From Hyphomonadaceae bacterium (GTDB lineage: Bacteria > Pseudomonadota > Alphaproteobacteria > Caulobacterales > Aquidulcibacteraceae), in the NCBI GenBank assembly GCA_003526465.1, contig DPWD01000034.1:1-7576 (forward strand): a stretch of 7,576 nt of DNA, given 5' to 3'. The first letter of the stretch is position 1. Every line of letters starts with the position of its first letter. The notes below the pieces were generated by a model, which was not told the DNA's origin, searched no databases, and saw nothing but the letters and a program-made list of their open reading frames with translations. Made by a program: the position numbers and the translations under genes. Below are positions 1 through 4,847 of this stretch, piece by piece.

Positions 1-2
1 CC

Positions 3-374
3 GATGCGCGCGCGGTCGCCGCGCTCGAAGCGCGCATGGCCGGAGACGCGGCCCAGCAGCGCGTTCGCGAACGCATGGGATTGCTGAGCGCATACGATGC
101 AGCCCATCGGGGAGTTGACGCGTTGGGGGCGTCGGCGGAGGGCCTTGGCGTCTTCGCGCAATTGAGCTTGGAGCCGCAAAGTTGGAGTGTGCGCAGCGGC
201 GTGTTCGCAGCCTCTATCGCGGGCGGTGTTTCCGAGTTGCCGGTGCGCGAGATCATTGCGGCGTTGGAAGCGTCGCCGAGCCTTTGCGCGGCGGAGCCTG
301 CTTTCCTTGAGGGAATGGTTGAATTTCGGGCGCGGGTGACGAGCGTGGAAGCGCCCTGCGACGCAGACGCATGA
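3..374 (+). CDS. gspL: GspL-like T2SS inner-membrane platform protein, C-terminal part (5' end outside window)
   Basis: The frame is open to the left edge, so the gene starts outside the window; 123 C-terminal residues are visible. They begin with an alanine/arginine-rich, probably helical or coiled segment (ALEARM...QQRVRERM). A compact region with alternating strands and helices follows (LSLEPQSWSV, then PVREIIAALEAS, then EFRARV), which fits the ferredoxin-like periplasmic domain of GspL/PilN proteins. The assignment leans heavily on position: GspL normally precedes GspM, and the next gene is a clear GspM type. GspL is a bitopic inner-membrane protein that links the cytoplasmic ATPase GspE to GspM in the T2SS assembly platform. 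The stop codon overlaps the gspM start (ATGA at 371-374), indicating translational coupling. The cytoplasmic actin-like domain and membrane segment cannot be checked here. A PilN-like or other platform protein is the alternative. Confidence 0.6.
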   Translation, partial: DARAVAALEARMAGDAAQQRVRERMGLLSAYDAAHRGVDALGASAEGLGVFAQLSLEPQSWSVRSGVFAASIAGGVSELPVREIIAALEASPSLCAAEPAFLEGMVEFRARVTSVEAPCDADA

Positions 375-946
375 ACGCACTGCAAACCCTAGCACGCAGG
401 TTCAAGGATGCTTCGCCGCGCGAACGGGCGGGTCTCGCCTTCGTCGCCGCGTTGATCGCGATGGCGCTGGCCTCGTCCACTTTTGACTGGGCGATGCGCG
501 CCAGGGTCGCGGCGGGCGAAGCAGCCAGCAGCCGCGCGCAGATCGTCGCCGTACAGGCGCACATCGGTCTCGTCGGTTTTCAGGAGGAGGTGGCGCTGGC
601 GGCAGGCAAGGTGTGGCGCTCTTCGATCGTCGATGCCTCGGAGCCGCTCGCGCGCGTGCAAGCGACGACGGCGCTGGAATCGCTGGCGGTTGGCGCCGGA
701 CTTTCTAATGTCAGCGTGGAAGCGAACGCGGGCAGCGCCGAAGCGATCAGCGGGGGCGTCGGAATTATCGGTTTGACGCTGCGCGCGGACTTCAATTGGG
801 CGCAATACCTGGCGTTTTTGCGTGCACTTGAAACCGCCGATTTGAGCTTTGTTGTAAATTCGGTCGAAGTCAGCGGCGACCTCGGCGGCGGACAATCCCT
901 CTCTGTCAACGCGCACGTACCCTTCATCCACGAGGCGCCATTGTGA
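371..946 (+). CDS. gspM: Type II secretion system protein GspM
   Basis: This 191-residue protein has the GspM/PilO layout. A short cytoplasmic tail ends in SPRERAG, a typical GspM lead-in to the membrane. One membrane helix follows (about residues 20-36, LAFVAALIAMALASS), then an alanine-rich helical stretch (about 40-80), then a periplasmic ferredoxin-like domain (about 92-187) with the helices LARVQATTALESLAVGAG and WAQYLAFLRALETA. GspM is an inner-membrane platform subunit that partners GspL and helps position GspC and the pseudopilus machinery. The ATG at 371 overlaps the upstream stop by 4 bases and has no clear Shine-Dalgarno sequence, so translation is probably coupled to gspL. The 3' end again overlaps the next gene by 4 bases. 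Length and architecture are normal for the family; primary sequence conservation is low in this family, so the call rests on architecture plus context. Confidence 0.75.
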   Translation: MNALQTLARRFKDASPRERAGLAFVAALIAMALASSTFDWAMRARVAAGEAASSRAQIVAVQAHIGLVGFQEEVALAAGKVWRSSIVDASEPLARVQATTALESLAVGAGLSNVSVEANAGSAEAISGGVGIIGLTLRADFNWAQYLAFLRALETADLSFVVNSVEVSGDLGGGQSLSVNAHVPFIHEAPL

Positions 947-1407
947 TCCGGGGGACGCTTGTCACGATCGCGGCCGTACTTTTTGGTGGCGCCTCCCTAG
1001 GTTGGGTGACCGCCACGCCGCCGCGTGGCGCAATGGCGCGATCAGCCGCCGAACAAGTCGCTCCTCGCCATGGCGGCGAGATGGCGCGCGCGGCGGCGGA
1101 ACGTCTACAGGTGTTGGCGTTCGTTGTTCCCCCCACAGTTGAATCCGTTGCTGAAGCGCCACGTCCCCCTGACATTGCCCAGCTCTTTCGCCGCGACCTC
1201 ACCGCCATTGAGCAGAGCGCAACCGGCCCTGTTGCCTGGATCGTTGATCGCAACCGCGAAAATAGGCGGCGCGGACTGCGGCGTGGCGATCTTTACCAAG
1301 ACGGATGGCGCGTCGCCGCTGTGAGACGCCAGTCCGTGGACCTCAGACGAGGCGCAGAAACGCGGCGCGTGGAGCTTTTCGCGCCGTTGCCAGGCGCTTC
1401 GCCCTGA
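943..1407 (+). CDS. gspC: Short GspC-like T2SS protein (membrane anchor plus HR-type domain, no PDZ)
   Basis: This 154-residue protein starts at a GTG that overlaps the gspM stop (GTGA, 943-946), with GAGG a few bases upstream. It has an N-terminal membrane helix (about residues 4-22, GTLVTIAAVLFGGASLGWV), a low-complexity arginine/alanine/proline linker (about 25-75) and a small folded region (about 76-148). That region contains GPVAWIVDRN, then RGLRRGDLYQDGWRVAAV, then VDLRRGAETRRVELF. The pattern of gly-asp turn, dG-wrV strand, then vdL-rG-e-r-veL resembles the GspC homology region, the periplasmic beta domain that docks on the N0 domain of the secretin GspD. Position directly before gspD fits. 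It ends soon after that domain and lacks the C-terminal PDZ or coiled-coil of classical GspC, so it is much shorter than the usual 270-300 residues. A GspN- or PilP-like protein is the alternative name. Confidence 0.6.
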   Translation: MIRGTLVTIAAVLFGGASLGWVTATPPRGAMARSAAEQVAPRHGGEMARAAAERLQVLAFVVPPTVESVAEAPRPPDIAQLFRRDLTAIEQSATGPVAWIVDRNRENRRRGLRRGDLYQDGWRVAAVRRQSVDLRRGAETRRVELFAPLPGASP

Positions 1408-1423
1408 GGGTTCGCCTTGACCA

Positions 1424-1466
1424 TTGTGCACAAGAATTGCATTGCTCCTAATTGGTGCACAACCAA
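1424..1466. repeat. Pair of GTGCAC-centred palindromic repeats before gspD
   Basis: The 71-base gap between the gspC-like gene and gspD holds a perfect 10-base palindrome, TTGTGCACAA (1424-1433). It also holds a second, imperfect copy, TTGGTGCACAACCAA (1452-1466), with the same GTGCAC core. The cores start 28 bases apart, and both copies share the direct-repeat form ATTG(G)TGCACAA. This could be an operator for a dimeric regulator or an mRNA element next to the gspD ribosome binding site. GTGCAC also occurs elsewhere in this GC-rich window, including inside genes, so function is unproven. Confidence 0.35.
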
Positions 1467-1471
1467 GGGGG
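1465..1471 (+). promoter_or_regulatory. Ribosome binding site that sets the gspD start
   Basis: AAGGGGG lies 7 bases before the GTG at 1479. This favours 1479 over the earlier in-frame TTG (1452) and GTG (1455). Those earlier starts would place the purine tract inside the gene and add nine residues (MVHNQGGGS) ahead of the signal peptide. Confidence 0.65.
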
Positions 1472-1478
1472 TGGTTCA

Positions 1479-3764
1479 GTGCAGGATCGATCAATCAAGC
1501 CTGCCGCCGGCTGGCGGCTAGCGGCGAGCGTCACAGCGCTTGCCGCGCTCGGTGGCTGCGTTTCGTTCCCGTCGCTGCGCGCTCCCGTGATTCCGGGCGG
1601 GCAAGACCGCCGCAGCGAATCTCCCTCGCTGCCTCCGGCGCTAGAGCGTCCAAACGCTTCGGTGGAGATATTGAGCGGCGCCTTGCCTCCCGCCTCCGAG
1701 CGCGAGCAACGCTTGACCCAAAGGGCAGCGACGCCTGCCGAGATCGAAGCCTTGCTTGCAACGCCGCGCGATGTGGAAGTAGCGCTTCCGCCGCAGCCTC
1801 TGCCGCAATTCATCGACACCGTTTTCGGCCAAGTTCTGCGCGTGCCGTACTCGACTGGGCCCGGTGTGGCGCAGCGCAGCGACATCATCGCCCTACGCGG
1901 GCCTGGCACCATGTCAAATCGCCAATTCTTCGCAATGACGCAAGCGGCGTTGGCCCAATATGGCATTGGTCTCCTGATCGAGAATGGCAATGTTCGCGTT
2001 GTTCAGGATGCAGTGCTGAGCGGGCAGTCCCCGACCTTCATTCGCTCGCGGACCACGCCTGACACGCCCAGTTCGTCACGGCCTGTGATGCAGTTCTTTA
2101 CTCTGTCGGCGTTGGACGCGGAAACCGTCGTCGGCCTGCTGGACCAGGCATATCCGAACCGCGGTTCGGTGCGGTTCACAGCACAGCCGCAAACCAACAC
2201 GCTGTTGATCAGCGGATCGGCGCGCGATGTGGGGTCGGCGGCGGCGGTTGTGCGCCAATTGGATCAGCCCCATTTCGCTGGCGGGCAAGTGGCGCGTGTC
2301 GAGCCCGTGTTCCTCTCCACGGACCAATTGGCGGATGCGTTGCTGCGGGTGCTGGCGACAGAGGGCTATCATGTCACCAACCCGGTCGACGTGCGTCCCA
2401 ACGGAATCAATCTAGTGCCGCTGCCGAGCGCCAATCAGCTTTTGATTTTCGCACACGATTTGGAATTGCTCGATCGGGCGCTGTATTGGGTGCACGAATT
2501 GGATCGCGCGTCCGCGTTGGGCGACGCAGAAGGCGTGTTCGTCTATACCGCGCGCTACGCCAATGCCGAGGAATTGGGCGCGCTGGTGGCGCAGGTGCAA
2601 GCCCCGGATGGGCAGCAGCCCCAGGCGCCGACGCCACCCGAGATCGCGGTGCGGCGCGTCGACGGCGTCCGCGTCGGGCAGCGTTCGGAATCGCAAGCGC
2701 AGCGCCCGGTCAATGTCGGCGGCCTGACCGTGGACCCGAGCGGCAACCGTCTATTGTTCCGCGGCACGCCGAGCGAGTTCGAGCGGTTGCGCGCGCTCTT
2801 GTCGGAGCTTGATACGCCTCCCCAGCAAGTCATGATCGAACTCACGATCGCCGAAGTCACGCTGACCGACGAGACCCGGTTCGGCGTGGAATTCTTCCTG
2901 GAGCAGACTATCGGGGGGGACCTCGCGCTATCCACTCTGGGAGGGTCGGCGCGCCAACCCGGCGGCCTGGGCGCGACATTCACGCGCGCGTTTTCGCGCG
3001 GCACGGTGGAAGCGGCGCTTAACGCCTTCGCCTCCAACAACAACGTGAACATATTGTCGACGCCGCGGCTGGTGACGCGCTCGGGCGGGGTAGGCGAGTT
3101 CCTGGTTGGCACCGACGTGCCGATCATCACGTCGCAGCGCGCCTCAGGCAACCAGACCGGGGGCGATACCGATATTCTCCAGACCGTCCAATATCGGCAG
3201 ACCGGCGTCATCCTCAACGTCCGCCCAATCGTCTACGGCGACCGCATTGACATCGAGCTTTATCAGGAAGTCTCGAGCCAGCGTCCGAACAACACCGCGG
3301 CGATCAACAGTCCGCTGATCCTCAATCGCAGCGTGACAACGCAACTTTCCTTGCAAGAAGGTATGACCGCCGTCATTGGCGGCATCATGCAAGACAATTC
3401 CAGCCGCGAGCAGGTCGGGGTGCCTGGGCTCAAGGATATTCCGTTTATTGGGCAGGTGTTCCGCAGCGATGTCGTCAGCGACGACAAGACTGAACTCGTG
3501 ATCCTGGTGACGCCTTACATCATCCGCGATACGGAAGACATGAGCGCAATCGCGGAGACGATGACGGACTCGGTCAATCGGGCGTTCCGCCAGCGCGGCA
3601 TGGATGTGTACACGCTGTATCCCTGGCGAGCCCCGTTCCAGGTCGCCACCGACAATGGCGCGAGCGCAGTGCGTGCAGCTGTCCAGGGTGCGCCGTTTAG
3701 TGCGCCAACAGGCGGAGAAGCCGCGCCAGCCACGCGCGAATCCGCGACGATGCCGGAGCAATAG
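1479..3764 (+). CDS. gspD: Type II secretion outer-membrane secretin GspD (probable lipoprotein)
   Basis: GspD forms the multimeric outer-membrane channel through which folded periplasmic proteins leave the cell. From the GTG at 1479 the protein has 761 residues. A lipoprotein signal peptide ends in the lipobox LGGC, with Cys27 as the lipidation site and Val at +2, which suits outer-membrane sorting. A proline/arginine-rich linker runs to about residue 97. The periplasmic ring domains follow: N0 about 98-178, N1 about 203-265, N2 about 275-345, and N3 about 350-446 with a glutamine/proline-rich insertion near 375-410. The secretin barrel domain spans about 450-683, with NILSTPRLVT, VPIITSQ, the EGMTAVIGG strand and the secretin signature VPGLKDIPFIGQVF (648-661). 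It closes with LVILVTPYIIRD. A tail of about 75 residues, partly low-complexity, ends the protein. No gspE follows; a convergent unrelated gene lies 39 bases downstream. The family assignment is secure; lipidation is inferred from the lipobox. Confidence 0.95.
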   Translation: MQDRSIKPAAGWRLAASVTALAALGGCVSFPSLRAPVIPGGQDRRSESPSLPPALERPNASVEILSGALPPASEREQRLTQRAATPAEIEALLATPRDVEVALPPQPLPQFIDTVFGQVLRVPYSTGPGVAQRSDIIALRGPGTMSNRQFFAMTQAALAQYGIGLLIENGNVRVVQDAVLSGQSPTFIRSRTTPDTPSSSRPVMQFFTLSALDAETVVGLLDQAYPNRGSVRFTAQPQTNTLLISGSARDVGSAAAVVRQLDQPHFAGGQVARVEPVFLSTDQLADALLRVLATEGYHVTNPVDVRPNGINLVPLPSANQLLIFAHDLELLDRALYWVHELDRASALGDAEGVFVYTARYANAEELGALVAQVQAPDGQQPQAPTPPEIAVRRVDGVRVGQRSESQAQRPVNVGGLTVDPSGNRLLFRGTPSEFERLRALLSELDTPPQQVMIELTIAEVTLTDETRFGVEFFLEQTIGGDLALSTLGGSARQPGGLGATFTRAFSRGTVEAALNAFASNNNVNILSTPRLVTRSGGVGEFLVGTDVPIITSQRASGNQTGGDTDILQTVQYRQTGVILNVRPIVYGDRIDIELYQEVSSQRPNNTAAINSPLILNRSVTTQLSLQEGMTAVIGGIMQDNSSREQVGVPGLKDIPFIGQVFRSDVVSDDKTELVILVTPYIIRDTEDMSAIAETMTDSVNRAFRQRGMDVYTLYPWRAPFQVATDNGASAVRAAVQGAPFSAPTGGEAAPATRESATMPEQ

Positions 3765-3803
3765 CGAAGGCAAGCGCGCAAGCGTTGAGCTGCGCACGCA
3801 GCG

Positions 3804-4751
3804 TTATCGCGCCGCTTCCTCGTCGCGCCGGCGCAAATAGTCGATCACTTCCTGCACCTCGGATTCCCGCAACCCCAAATTTGGCATCGCCAGATTGCGG
3901 TAGCGCGCCATCAGCGCCGTCGCCGTTGGATCTCCCTCAGCCAGCATGCGGTCCGGTTCGCGGATCCAGCGTGACAGCCAGGCATGGGGACGCGACTTGG
4001 TGATGTCGGCGAGGTCGGGCCCGAGCCGATCGCCTTCACCGTAGGTGTGGCAACTCTGACACCGCGTTCGGTATAGGTAATAGCCCCGCGAACGGTCGGT
4101 CACTTCCCCAGCGGCGGAATAACTCTGGCGCCCCGGTGCTGCGTCCGGCGAGAAATTGAGCAATTGGCGTCCAAGCAGGTCGGCCAACAATTGTGGGCTC
4201 TCGAACGCTGAGCGCTTGATCCATTGGCCGGTGGCTTCGTTGCCGACGATGAAGCTGGTGTCGTGTTGGCGGAGATTGTTTTCGTCAACCGCGCGCAGGC
4301 CAAGGCGGCGCTGCAGCAATTGCACATCTTCGGCGTTTCCAGTCAGGAACGTCCAGCCAGGGCCCACATTGTAGGTGCGCATGAAGCGGCGCAATTGTTC
4401 GGGGGTGTCGCGTTCGGGATTGAGCGAGATCGAGTACATATGCACATCGCGCCCGACGCGATCGCCGAGGATGCCTTGCACCCGCAGCAATTGGGCGGTG
4501 TCGAGCGGGCAAATGTCGGTGCAATTGGTGTAGACGAAATTGATCGAGACCACCTTGCCGGCGATGACGTCGTCGTAGAAGCGCAGCTCCCTGCCATCCT
4601 GGTCCTGCAGAACAACGTTGGGGAAATAATTCCGCCCCCAAGGGTTTTCCTGCACGGCTCCGGCAGGCGTGGGCGCGGCGGCTGGCCGTGCGCAGCCCGG
4701 CAGCGCCAACACCCCCGCCATCAGCACGCTTAGGATTAACCGGCTCGCCAT
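3804..4751 (-). CDS. Sco/SenC copper chaperone fused to a C-terminal cytochrome c domain, lipoprotein
   Basis: This 315-residue protein joins two redox domains. An N-terminal signal peptide ends in the lipobox LPGC (Cys20), so it is probably anchored to a membrane facing the periplasm. Residues about 38-197 form a Sco/SenC thioredoxin-like fold with the copper-binding CxxxC motif in YTNCTDICP (Cys77, Cys81) and the distal ligand His163 in RQHDTSFIVG. The usual proline after the first cysteine is threonine here. Residues about 215-307 form a cytochrome c domain with the haem motif CQSCH (231-235) and a likely axial Met289 in AMPNLGL. Sco proteins deliver copper to, or reduce thiols in, copper oxidases; the haem domain adds one-electron transfer. 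The gene lies 96 bases downstream of the multicopper oxidase on the same strand, and a terminator-like hairpin sits between them. No clear Shine-Dalgarno sequence precedes the ATG. Domain calls are firm; the client protein is inferred from context. Confidence 0.92.
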   Translation of the reverse strand: MASRLILSVLMAGVLALPGCARPAAAPTPAGAVQENPWGRNYFPNVVLQDQDGRELRFYDDVIAGKVVSINFVYTNCTDICPLDTAQLLRVQGILGDRVGRDVHMYSISLNPERDTPEQLRRFMRTYNVGPGWTFLTGNAEDVQLLQRRLGLRAVDENNLRQHDTSFIVGNEATGQWIKRSAFESPQLLADLLGRQLLNFSPDAAPGRQSYSAAGEVTDRSRGYYLYRTRCQSCHTYGEGDRLGPDLADITKSRPHAWLSRWIREPDRMLAEGDPTATALMARYRNLAMPNLGLRESEVQEVIDYLRRRDEEAAR

Positions 4752-4780
4752 CGCTCAACTGCCCAAGAGGGTGTGCACTC

Positions 4781-4829
4781 AAAAATCATGCCGGGCAGGG
4801 GCGGCTCGAACCCGCTCCCCACCCGGCAT
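4781..4829 (-). terminator. Terminator-like hairpin with T-tract between oxidase and Sco genes
   Basis: On the - strand, ATGCCGGG (4829-4822) pairs perfectly with CCCGGCAT (4795-4788). Inside it, two TG/TG wobble pairs, GGG/CCC, one bulged A and GCGG/CCGC close a 7-base loop GTTCGAG, for about 17 pairs in all. Two bases after the stem come five T residues (4785-4781). This is the form of a Rho-independent terminator for the oxidase transcript. The Sco-cytochrome gene starts only 29 bases past the T-tract, so its expression would depend on read-through, acting as an attenuator, or on a promoter inside the oxidase gene. The + strand has no T-tract after the hairpin. Confidence 0.7.
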
Positions 4830-4847
4830 CCCCGATACGCCCCGTAC

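Noticed and set aside
389..931. 180-codon open frame on the - strand opposite gspM
   Set aside because: gspM is tied into the operon by overlaps at both ends and has the expected membrane and ferredoxin-like layout.
1452..1478. TTG (1452) or GTG (1455) as gspD start
   Set aside because: They would put the Shine-Dalgarno tract inside the gene and add nine residues before an otherwise standard lipoprotein signal peptide.
3144..3797. 217-codon open frame on the - strand opposite the gspD 3' half
   Set aside because: It overlaps the conserved secretin domain and its product has no recognisable features; antisense shadow in GC-rich DNA.
3765..3803. Bidirectional terminator between the convergent gspD and Sco genes
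   Set aside because: Only a 5-bp GCTGC/GCAGC stem is visible, with no T-tract on either strand; too weak to annotate.
4224..4733. 169-codon open frame on the + strand opposite the Sco domain
   Set aside because: The - strand encodes the intact CxxxC Sco fold; the + frame product is a shadow.
4788..4829. tRNA-like or tmRNA-acceptor-like minihelix containing GGGTTCGAGCC
   Set aside because: The TTCGA suggested a T-loop, but a proper 5-bp T-stem cannot be formed, no CCA or other arms are present, and the T-tract after the stem fits a terminator better.
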